Source: Amorphophallus konjac (Eukaryota > Streptophyta > Magnoliopsida > Alismatales > Araceae). Taken from it: a stretch of 64,000 nt of DNA. The position numbers were made by a program, and so were the translations under genes. The stretch's first letter is position 1. Each line of letters opens with the position of its first letter. Positions 1 to 9,600 of the stretch are shown one piece after another. The notes below the pieces were generated by a model. The model had not been told where the DNA came from and did not search any database. It worked only from the letters and a program-made list of their open reading frames with translations. The stretch is from the NCBI GenBank assembly GCA_022559845.1, contig CM040128.1:221449643-221513642 (forward strand). Direction: 5' to 3'.

Positions 1-316
1 GCATGTAAAATTGAAATGAAAGAACAATGTAACAGTAAAGTTTAATGAGTAGGAAAGAGACAACCTGGTGTGCTGGGTAAAACTCCATCAACAGACGGTA
101 ACAGCTTCTTCTCCTTTGACCTTATCTTGACTATTGAAACATACTTAAACAAAAACATTAAATAACAAAAACCTTGGGTTGGCTCCCAGAAGCGATAAAT
201 TTTCCGTCTTCAGCCAGACGTATGAAAGCTCAAAAGTGCAAACTCTATAACCAACATGTGGATTTAAGAATGAGCCACCACGTTATCTCATCGTCATTGA
301 AAAACCAAACATTGTA
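1..316 (-). other. Tat-L internal region downstream of its first ORF
   Basis: No intact ORF is visible here. On the minus strand the bases after the stop of the 317-2014 ORF still read as short broken coding pieces, so this is probably decayed coding sequence of the same retrotransposon. Nothing else is supported. Confidence 0.4.
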
Positions 317-2014
317 TCACAAGAAGATGAGATTGAGCATGATTGTATAGGGGCTAGAGTGGTTGTTATCACAATTCGGTTGATCATGCAATGTATGAAT
401 TAACAACCTAACTCTTAATGGGGTGGCCTGAGGTAGAAACCATGATGAATTAGTTAGGCCAAAAGGATCCCCTTGATTACTAATTAGAAATTTTTCTTCA
501 AACTTGTGGTCTTTATATGTGTTGAAAACATTAATGAAGACCTTATTATTAATCAAAATGTCATGCTCTTCCTCACTTTTAGAGATTTCATGATCATGAG
601 TGAGGTGAGAAGGGATCAAAGGGAGAGGAGTTTCAAGCAACAGATCAGTGCCAAGGAGCTTAGAAGAATAAACAGTGAAAGATGCATACTCCTCAACATC
701 ATGAAGCTTGTAAGGTTTAATGGAATCAGACAAATCGGCTAACATGAAAATATCCACCATGGAATTACCGGTATCAAGAATAGATAGCAAATCAATATCC
801 TCCCCTTGATTTAGAGATGCCCAATCGAGAGTAAGGTCATGGGAGTTACCCACCTCTTTATTTACCCAGGACAATTGTTTTATAACTTCACTCAAATCAT
901 TTCTTGCAGTCATCTCTTTGTCCTCTTCTACTTGGAATATGCTCTCCTCAAATATGCGTAGTGGTAAAATTTGATCATAAATTTGCATCTTACTATCTCC
1001 CCCCAACTTGAGATTATCGATTTCTTGAAAATTCTCCTCATAATCATAGGTAAGCGCAAGCTCCTCACTCTCAACTTTAGGAAGGGACATAAGTGAAATA
1101 TGATCATCAAGTAATTTAGCACCTTCCTTCTCACATGTAATGTCATCAAATTCCTTGATCCCCTCAAATCTCTTAGGTTCCTCGTTTAAAGTCTCCCGAC
1201 CAGACCTCTCCATAATCTCTTCATCTTCAAAATTAAGACTGATCTGAGTGTTAGACTCTTGAGGAATCATAGATTGATCATAGTCATCATAAGAAATTTG
1301 ATCAGTAAAAGTGGAACATGAGTAGCTAAGCACTTGTTCTTCCTCTATCCTCTTAATTTCCTCAGTCATCCTATCAGTTCGCACTTGGAGAGATTGATTT
1401 TGCAGCATGATTGATTGATAGAATTGATTGAATTTCTCCTCTGAATTCGGATTTGAGGATGAAGGAGATGAACATTGAGGCTGAGATTCATAGGAATAAC
1501 AAAGGGAAGAGTGATCAATTGAAGAGGACATGGACCATCCATCTTGATGTTGAGCTTGATCATAACAATCATTAGAATATGGAGCCCAATTCTGAGAAGT
1601 TTGATGTAAAGGATGTTGGGCCAACCTTTGCATAGTATTCCAAGAATACTCTGATTGCCCTCTCTCATTTGAGCTTGAAGATTGTGGACAAAAATCATAG
1701 GAAGATAGGGAGGGATTTTGAGTCATACAAACTTGCTTTTAGATTAGAGTGGAGTCATACGGCCTAGGAAAAGACTGAGTATTTTGAATATGACTTTGAG
1801 TAGAAGAATGAAATTGGGGCCCCATGAACGGAATGTCATTATAAGAAGGGCTTCCATTATAGGCTGACCAAGAGGATTGGCTATCATAATGGGCCAAACC
1901 ATTGTGAGTGAATGAAAAAGATTGAGTTGGACCGTTGGCAACATAATGGGCCGATTTGGCCCACATATGATTATGATCTTGATAATAAGGTGGCATAAAG
2001 GAGTTTGGATTCAT
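317..2014 (-). pseudogene. Tat-L first ORF, uncharacterised retrotransposon protein
   Basis: Two open stretches (2014-1739 and 1726-317) are in the same frame and separated by one TAA at 1739-1741, so this is a single ORF of about 565 codons with one stop. The N-terminal 200 residues are rich in Ser, Gln, Tyr, Asn and His, with many short S-runs and Y/Q pairs, as in a disordered prion-like segment. A heptad-like stretch follows (around residues 195-230: EEKFNQFYQS... then EEIKRIEEEQ), and then a very acidic Asp/Glu-rich tail. I see no zinc knuckle, protease or polymerase motif. Its place directly after the leader fits the extra ORF upstream of gag in Ogre/Tat-lineage elements, but I cannot name a domain. 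The function is unknown. Confidence 0.55.
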
Positions 2015-3039
2015 AGCCCAAAGAATGGATCAAGAAAGTGGGTCAAAAGGTATGTCTTATTGAACTTGCAAGCCCAACTCAAAAACATGAATTTCTCACT
2101 TATTTTTTAAGGTTTTTTTTTAACTATATGAATAATGCATGCAACACGTTGGTTTTTTTTTTTTTGAATTTTTGATATGCAATGAATGATTGATGATGAT
2201 TTTTTTTTTTGGAAAACCTTCTAAGGGCACTCTAACTACAAGGTGCTTCGTGGTACAACCTGCCCGGCGTCCGTGAGGGAATCTACGGGTGCGGGGACTT
2301 ATGGAGGTCTTAGAAATAGAATTTCAAGTCCAAAGAGACGGAATGCTCAATGGAGTGTCCTTCCAATCCAAGAGGGGTGTAAAGATCCTAATGCCCTTAA
2401 GGAGGGGAAATAGATGAGAAGAGAATTTTTTTTCAAAAGATGTTGTAAATAAAGAATAAAAAATAAAAAGAGCAACTAAATGCACAAATGCATGAAAGTA
2501 ATGCAACTAAGATGGAGATATGCTAGCATGATGAAACTTTTTTTGTTTATGTTTTCTTATTTTTATTTTATTTTTAGAGAATTTTTTAGATTTTTTTTAA
2601 TTTTCAAATAGAGATATGCATGAAATACTCTATAAACTAAAAATACCACACAATATGCAAAACTACTGCAAAATAAAATCTAAAAGCATGTTTTTTGTGT
2701 TTTCTGGATTTTTGACTTTTTTTGAAATTTTTCAAAAATTTTCTGATTTTTTTAGAATTTTTTAGAAATTAGCAAAACATGAGCTTTACCTATGTTTCTG
2801 ACCTTTCAGCGACGCTTGATTTTCTCAGATTTTTCTGAATTTCTGCTTTCTGTGACAGATCTGGGATTTAGCGACGCTTCTTGTGACAGATTTTATTTCT
2901 TGGAATTTCAGGTCAGAATTTCTTTGGATTTTCTGATTTTCTGATTTTTTTGCTTTTTCCTGCAAAGTAAAATAGAAAAATAAGTAAAACTATATACAAA
3001 TCAAACACAAGGAATTTCCCAACATAAAAATTAATTTCC
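2015..3039 (-). other. Tat-L 5' leader (untranslated)
   Basis: This 1-kb stretch lies between primer site and first ORF. It is low complexity, with many poly-T runs on the plus strand (A-runs in the element's sense), and has no ORF above 65 codons that resembles a protein. It holds a block at 2253-2355 that also occurs in the Tekay-type LTRs of this window. It also has two copies of a gcgacgctt word (about 2811 and 2870), the second within a repeated gacagat context. Confidence 0.6.
2253..2355. repeat. Conserved ~100-nt block, copy 1 (Tat-L leader)
   Basis: Ordered words shared with 13337-13442, 20895-21000 and 51271-51376 are gtacaacc, tgagggaatc, ggaggtct, agtccaaag, acggaatg and aatggag, with similar spacing. 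The other copies are inside Tekay-type LTRs; this one is in the leader of a different Ty3 lineage. It has the same plus-strand orientation in all four, and the surrounding sequence is unrelated. Confidence 0.7.
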
Positions 3040-3057
3040 TCCCCGGCAACGGTGCCA
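3040..3057 (-). promoter_or_regulatory. Primer binding site, tRNA-Asp type (Tat-L)
   Basis: The minus strand reads TGGCACCGTTGCCGGGGA, five bases from the LTR end at 3063. It matches the known Athila/Tat Asp-tRNA primer site with one change (A for G at position 5); the intact form is at 63830-63847. It primes minus-strand cDNA synthesis. Confidence 0.85.
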
Positions 3058-4274
3058 AAAATTGATGCGCACCGACTAGTGTCGTTAAGAAAGCCGTGCC
3101 ACAATTTCTAAATGTTAACACTCACTCACTTTAAAAGATTGGAAAATCAAATTATATAGTGGTAAGCGGAGTCGATCCCACGAGGAGGAAAAATCCTTAT
3201 TTTATCAAGTTGGAAAAACACCTTATGCTTTGAAAATCAAATTTTGAGTGAGATTAATCTAAGGAAAGACAAATTGCATGAAAACTATTTAAAGAACATG
3301 AGAGGGTTTAAGAAGAGAAATTAGAGGAGATAGAGAGAGAAACATAATTTCACAAATGATGAATTTCATTAAGATGATAGTGGAAAGTCACACTAGAAAA
3401 AATAAGAATTACAATATGGGAACATCAAAAAAAGAAAAGATAAGTAATTATAGCCAATGCATGAAGAATAACGCCGCCTCCTTGCCAAGCCTTGGATGAA
3501 GATCGCCTCGCCTTGGATGCCAACGCCGTGAGAAGACTAATAGATGAAGATCCGCCTTGGGATATGAGAGGAAAATAGAGGAAGAAAGAAATAGATGGAG
3601 GAAATTTGAAAACAATGCAAAAGGGTGTGTGTGTGTGTTGGTGTGTTTTGAGAAGAAACAGTGAAAAGCTAGATTGAAAACAGAGGGTGATTTGGAGGAA
3701 GAATAACTTTAAAATCAAAGCTTTAATCCCTAAGGCATGAAAAGTAGAAAACATGAAAGTTGTAGAGATTGAGAAGATGAAGAAGATTGGTGAAGACTTC
3801 AGAGTTTAAAAACGAGAGGAAGATAGAGAAAATTGAGGATGAACAGGAGGTGGTCGCGGATGAACAATGCAGAACTCTAAAAATCTGAACTTTAGAAATT
3901 TGACTATAGCTTTAAAACGGTGAGGAATTGGAAGATGAGGTAGAAGAAGAAGTTGAAGAACTTTCAGAAACGCACAACTTTTGTGAAGACAACAGAAAGA
4001 GATGAGGATCAGAAGAGGGAGAAAAACGATGAAGAACAGAAAGTATGAAAATCGGGTGAACAGTAAAAACCGTAGACAGAGCTTTGAAAAACTAATTATA
4101 GCATAAAAACGAGAACGAATTAGGAGAAGAGGAAGAAGAAGAAGTTGGAGAAGATTTCAAAATGAGGAACTTTGATGAAGAACTTAACTGCAAAAGATGA
4201 AAAAAAAGGCTTCGAAATTAATCCCTAAGGCAGATCTCCAAACTATTCTCTCCGTAACCCTGCGACCATGGCAT

Positions 4275-4286
4275 CCTTTTATAGGG
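4275..4286 (-). promoter_or_regulatory. TATA box of Tat-L LTR
   Basis: The minus strand has CCCTATAAAAGG, a consensus plant TATA box, about 760 bases from the LTR 5' end in the element's sense. This places U3 at roughly 4290-5037. Transcription start is inferred to lie about 30 bases lower in coordinate. Confidence 0.6.
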
Positions 4287-4479
4287 TTTTTGGTCTCTTA
4301 CGATCGTGGACTTCCCAAATCCACTCAAATCCAGGTTTTTAGCAATACAACTTCACCCAATTAGACTTCTTTCCATCCTTGGAGTCCTCCTTTCCTTGAA
4401 TATGACTTGGATAAGCTTGAAAATTGGAAGGAGACTTCGATCGGGAAACTGTAGTTGCCATATCTGGTTGAACTTGAAA

Positions 4480-4812
4480 CAGCGACTTCATCTGGGGTGT
4501 TCTTTCTTTAAATGACGCCTTAATCTAGGGCGTCCTTTCCTAAAGTAGCGCCTCTTCACTCGGGCGTCAGTTTCTTATTTCCTTATTTTGCTATTTCCAC
4601 ATTTTTCGTAAAATAGGAATTGACGACATTCACTTTGGGCGTCCTTTCAATGATTAGCGACCTCATCTCGGGCGCTAATTCTTTTCTCTCTTTTTTTATT
4701 ATTTTTCACTTTCTTCTTTCAAATGAATTGACGCCTGTGACATTGTCACTTCTTGCTGAAGACGCGCCCTTACATCAGTCGTTATTTAAATAGCGCCTTG
4801 ATCTAGGTCGCT
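4480..4812. repeat. Palindrome array in Tat-L U3
   Basis: Imperfect palindromes of about 21 nt lie at 4480-4500 (weak), 4514-4534, 4546-4568, 4622-4642, 4655-4675, 4760-4781 (weak) and 4792-4812. The clearest is GACGCC-N8-GGGCGTC at 4514. Others have stems of AGCG-type bases (4655 and 4792: AGCG...CGCT). Starts come in pairs 32-33 bp apart (4514/4546, 4622/4655, 4760/4792). The array lies about 190-540 bp upstream of the TATA box. The same motif and step recur in the Tekay LTRs. Confidence 0.75.
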
Positions 4813-5037
4813 TTTTCCTGAAAATTAAAATATCAATCTATTTAATTCCAAAATAATTGTGTAAATATTTAAATACTTCTCACATGGTCTTTTAAGCTCA
4901 AAAAGATGATAAAATGCATGAAGACTCAAATAATGTGTGAGAATGTAATTAATGCTCATGTTGCACAAATATACTCAAATAATGCTCAAAGATGATAGAT
5001 GTGATGTAAATTATGATGTAAAATATAGCACTTATCA

Positions 5038-5940
5038 AGAGCCCACCCCTCCAGTCGGCCTGAGAGGACAGGTTACCGAAGGAGATACTTTAGAGGGTCG
5101 TGCTTGTATATAAGCTTGACTCGATGGGACATGAGACAATGTCGCAACTTCTTAACTATGAACACCAATGCCAAGCAAACCTTCTCCATAGGAGAGTAGC
5201 GGTACTTAGAACCGATTAACTTCCGGCTGAGGTAAGAGAGGGGCTGCTCTTTACCTTCCACATTTGTTTACGCCAATAGAGCTCCAAGCGAAGCATCCAT
5301 GGCAGCAATATAAAGGATGAAGGGTTTACCCTTGATTGGTGCCCCCAAAACTGGGGGAGTAAGGAGGTACTCCTTGATTTGCTCAAAAGTCGCCTGGCAT
5401 TCTGGGTCCCATACTAAGGGGGCGTCTTTCTTCATCAGCTTGCTGAAAGGCGCACATCGACCAGAGAGGTTAGAAATAAACCTCCGAATATAGGTCAGCC
5501 TCCCTTGCAAGGACCTGAGTTTGGTGATGTTACCGGGTGGTGAAAGCTCCCGGATTGCTTTGATCTTGCTAGGGTCCACCTCGATTCCTTGGTACCTGAC
5601 GACGAAGCTGAGAAATTTGCCGCTGGATACGCCAAAGGCGCATTTCATGGGGTTCATCTTGAGACCATATTGCCTGAGACGCTCGAAGACTTGACGTAAA
5701 TCTCGTAAATGGTCTTCTCACTTTTTAGTCTTGACGACGAGGTCATCGACATAGCATTCGATGGTGTGGCACAGCATTTCATTGAATATCTTGGTCATGG
5801 CCCTTTGGTAAGTAGCGTCGGCATTTTTCAAACCGAAGGGTATGCGCTTGTAGTTGAAAATCCCTTTGGGGGATCTGAAGGCTGTGTGGTTATTGTCTTT
5901 AAGGGACATCCGGATTTTAGAACTATGGTATTCTTAATTG
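5038..5940 (-). pseudogene. G0 fragment: Ty3 reverse transcriptase and RNase H
   Basis: Minus-strand pieces at 5909-5718, 5657-5268 and 5261-5073 follow one another as RT then RNase H. Visible motifs are the palm segment PFGLKNADATYQRAM, the catalytic CYVDD, then the thumb/connection (VRYQGIEVDPSKI) and RNase H-type words (YLSRKLIGSKYRYSPMEK). CYVDD with GLKNA-ATYQRAM is typical of Tat/Ogre-lineage Ty3. Stops near 5718, 5266 and 5071 break the frame. The right end stops abruptly at a CACTA transposase remnant, and the left end is cut by the Tat-L LTR. It is probably the 3' half of the same element whose gag and protease lie at 26426-30900. Confidence 0.8.
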
Positions 5941-5945
5941 TGTGA

Positions 5946-6554
5946 AGGGTGAACAGCGGCGTATGTGTGAAGGGAAGTTTATACAATGAAATGGCATTGG
6001 ACTACTATGGTATTCTTGAAGAAGTCTTAGAACTTCAGTATTTGGGACAAGACAATCATGTATACATATTTAAGTGTCAATGGTTTGATCCTAATTCTGT
6101 TCTACATGACACAAATTATGGGATTGTCAATGTCAAGCATAGGTCTAAACTTAAGACCTATGAACCGTTCATTTTAGCCGCACAAGCCCAGCAAGTGTAC
6201 TATTCAAGCTATCCATCATCCAAGAATAGAGATTGGTGGGCAGTTTGCAGGGTTAATTCAAAACTCTTTCCCACTTATGAGTTAACTATGAGTGGAGATG
6301 TCTCAGAGGTTGCTCGTGCTGAATATTATCAATCAGACGAAGTTGGCGATGTCGGTTCCTCTAGGTTTAATCTGGACAAATCTGATGAGCCACTGTCATT
6401 ACGTACGCGAGATGGAGTGGAAGAAGTCAATCCGACAGAGCTAAATGTTGATGTTAGAGGGGAGGAAGAATCAGATGAAGACGAAGATTTTGAATCTCAT
6501 GAGACTACTATGGATGACGAAGATGATGAAGTTGAGCTAGATATATCAACATGA
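5946..6554 (+). pseudogene. CACTA transposase (TNP2-type) C-terminal remnant, DUF4216
   Basis: About 200 codons are open, ending TGA at 6552-6554. The motif NSGVCVKG, then YYGILEEVLELQY, VYIFKCQWFD and a YVxL-free linker to QVYYSS...WWAVCRV matches the DUF4216 domain found at the end of plant En/Spm transposases. A strongly acidic tail follows (ESDEDEDFES, DDEDDEVELD). A TGA at 5943-5945 lies just upstream in frame, and the sequence before that is Ty3 RT on the other strand, so the catalytic domain is missing. It precedes the TnpA-like gene by 125 bp on the same strand, the usual order in these elements. Confidence 0.8.
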
Positions 6555-6679
6555 GGGAGGCATGTTTTGATAATTTAGTAAGAAGATTCTTACTTTTAAG
6601 CATAATTTTAAATAACATTTGTCTAGCCTTATATAATTGTGGATTAATATGTATTAATTGTTTTGTTATTAATAAGGAA

Positions 6680-9600
6680 ATGGTGCGAGGAGGTCGTACT
6701 AGGGGTGGGAGGAGATCTAGCAGTGAGAGGGGTGCTACTCCCTCCTCGCTACCATCTTCTTCAGACACAGGTATATTTGATCAATAAGTTAGCTATATAA
6801 ATATTTTAATTATTTACAAACTTAAAAGAATTTATTTATAGGTGCAAGTGTCGGCTCACCACCACTTGTACATACGCCACCACCTCCCGCTACAGGTATG
6901 TATATTTTAATTTAAATTCTTGAACAATTGTTCTACTTATGAAAATAAGTTCTTGCAGGTCTCAGTGGCCTCCCACCTATTGTGCATATGCCACTCCCAC
7001 CACCTCCCGTTGCAGGTATGTATATTTTAATTATATGTTCGTAATATTTGTATCACTCCACATGACAATAAATTCTTGCAGGTCTCAGTGGCAAAAAGAC
7101 TCGAGGATCATGTATGTATATTTTAATTTAAATTCTTCAATATTTGTTCTACTTATGACAATAAATTCTTGCAGGTCTCAGTGGCCTCCCACCTGTTGTG
7201 CATACGCCACCCCCCCCACCTCCCGCTGCAGGTATATATATATTAATTATATGTTCGCAGTATATGTATCACTCCACATGATAATAAATTCTTGCAGGTC
7301 TCAGTGGCCTCCCACCTGTTGTGCATACGCCACCCCCACCACCTCCCGCTGCAGGTATATATATTTAAATTATATGTTCGCAGTATATGTATCACTCCAC
7401 ATGACAATAAATTCTTGCAGGTCTCAGTGGCCTCCCACCTGTTGTGCATACGCCACCCCCACCACCTCCCGCTACAGGTATGTATATTTTAATTATATGT
7501 TCGTATTATATGTATCACTCCACATGACAATAAATTCTTGCAGGTCTCAGTGGCCTCCCACCTGTTGTGCATACGCCACCCCCACCACCTCCCGCTGCAG
7601 GTATATATATTTTAATTATATGTTCGCAGTATATGTATCACTCCACATGACAATAAATTCTTGCAGGTCTCAGTGGCCTCCCACCTGTTGTGCATACGCC
7701 ACCCCCACCACCTCCCGCTGCAGGTATGTATATTTTAATTATATGTTCGCAGTATATGTATCACTCCACATGACAATAAATTCTTGCAGGTCTCAGTGGC
7801 CTCCCACCTGTTGTGCATACGCCACCCCCACCACCTCCCGCTGCAGGTATGTATATTTTAATTATATATTCGTAGTATATGTATCACTCCACATGACAAT
7901 AAATTCTTGCAGGTCTCAGTGCCCTCCCACCACCTCCCACTTGTACAGGGCCCACCCCCACCAGTCAACCCCTTGACGATGCCGGCAGTTGTCACGAGGG
8001 AGGCACGACCCATGATAGACGTCGCCCGTGTTGGGTATCCGGGTAAATCTATAAGGTTATATTACATTAATTAGCCCTCAACTGTCTAATATGAATATTT
8101 TGACATTTACAGTTGCAGTATGAAATTTGAACCCCACAGTGCTGTCCATCATTCCACCGAACTCATGTTGGCACATGTGCCCGGGACAGCTTCCACTTTC
8201 AGAGATTTTCCGATGTCCGTCCGCGATTCATTGTACAACATGTTGTTAGTAAGTAATTACGTCATTTAATTCAAGTATTTCCCAAAGTCAATTTACAACT
8301 TTATACTAAGTGTGAAAAGTAATTGATTTACAGCGGTCTTTTCAATTCACATGTGGACATGACGCGGCGAGATGTCGTCGTGCCTGGGAGTCTACTATGC
8401 TCTCAAGTTACAAGAGGAAAATACATGAGGCCCGAGCACACGCTAAAAAATTGAGTGGGGGGAGTGAAGACCGACAATTGTGGAAGGTGCATCGCCCTCT
8501 ATGGATGAGGCAGGAGGATTGGGAGATATCTTGTGACCATTTTGCCGACCCCAAGTGGATAGAAAAGTCCGAAAAAGCCAAAGCAAACAGGGCGTCAAAA
8601 CCAGGTTCAAATTTGCATACGAGTGGGTCCATCTCTTATGCGGCTCATAAACAAAAATTGGTAAGTAATATACCAATTTATCTTCTTACAATTTATCCCA
8701 ATATTTGACTTTTTTTTACTATGAATTGTATAACAGGCTGTGGAGCTTAATCGACCTCCGTCGTTCCTCGAGGTGTTCGACAGAACACACAAAAAGAAGG
8801 GGACTAATGATTTTGTGAGTGACACAGCTAAGTCAGCAGCGGTAAGTTTATCTACATATGTAACTTGTACCGTTCATTAAAATCGGCATGTAATTCATAT
8901 GAAATTGACTAGTTATTTTATTCAATTTGTAGGAAACATATAGCAAAGCAGTGACAGAGAAGTACGGGGAGGGAGACACGCAGCAGCCGGAGTTCGATCC
9001 GGTGGAGTGGGTGGCAGCAGCTGGCGTACCGAAGAAAGGCCTACTATATGGTTTTGGGGAGAGCCTAGACGCAAGCGCGGTGACATCAGCGTGTGCGAGT
9101 TCTAGCTATACTTCTTCCAGTGGCAGTGCCTTCACTATACCTTCCGTTGCCCCCAGCGCTTCTGCCAGCGACATGATGGACATGGTCCGATCGCAGATTT
9201 CTGATATGCAGCGGCAGCAGCAGCATTTCAAGCAAGAGATCTCTAGCCAAGTGTCAGTATTCTTGCAGGCAATTAGTGGCCTCCTCTCCCAGAGCGGAAT
9301 GGTCCCTCAGCAATCCACCACCACCACAGCACAGCCCGCACAGGTGAGTGTTTACTATGTTTTTATTTTGATGGAATTACTCAATTATGTTCATTATTAA
9401 TTTTAAAACTCATTTACTTCAGAAGAATTGAGAAAATTTGGGGGCCGGGGGTCTAAAACTTGAAATACCGGCCGGATGCCCGTACCGATCATTCCAACAC
9501 GACCAGGGAGATGAAAGTGACTTGTCAGAACTGACGGAATCCAAATCGGATGCCCGGTTTGAGCTCGGCGCTCAAAGTTCATTTCTAAAATACACTTGGT

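Larger units (their letters stand above)
1..5037 (-). mobile_element. Tat-L: partial Ty3 (Tat/Athila-type) LTR retrotransposon, 5' part
   Basis: Read on the minus strand, the order is LTR (5037 to 3063), an Asp-tRNA primer site, a leader, and a long first ORF that runs to the left edge of the window. The TG...CA ends of the LTR and the primer site next to it fix the orientation. The right boundary at 5037/5038 falls inside the RNase H region of another Ty3 fragment (G0), so this element is the younger insertion. The flanking bases 5038-5042 (agagc) would be one copy of the target duplication; the other copy lies outside the window, as do gag, pol and the 3' LTR. Confidence 0.8.
3063..5037 (-). 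repeat. 5' LTR of Tat-L
   Basis: The 1975-bp LTR starts TGATAAGTG and ends GCATCA on the minus strand, with the primer site directly following. A TATA box (CCCTATAAAAGG on minus, about 4275-4286) marks the likely promoter. Upstream of it in the element's sense, at 4480-4812, lies an array of short palindromes. ORFs within it (for example 3425-3754 and 4306-4515) have no protein-like features and are not called. Confidence 0.8.

Noticed and set aside
3386..3402. cacactagaaaaaataag, similar to a CACTA terminal repeat
   Set aside because: It lies inside the Tat-L LTR, lacks subterminal repeats and differs from the real TIR at 26407-26425.
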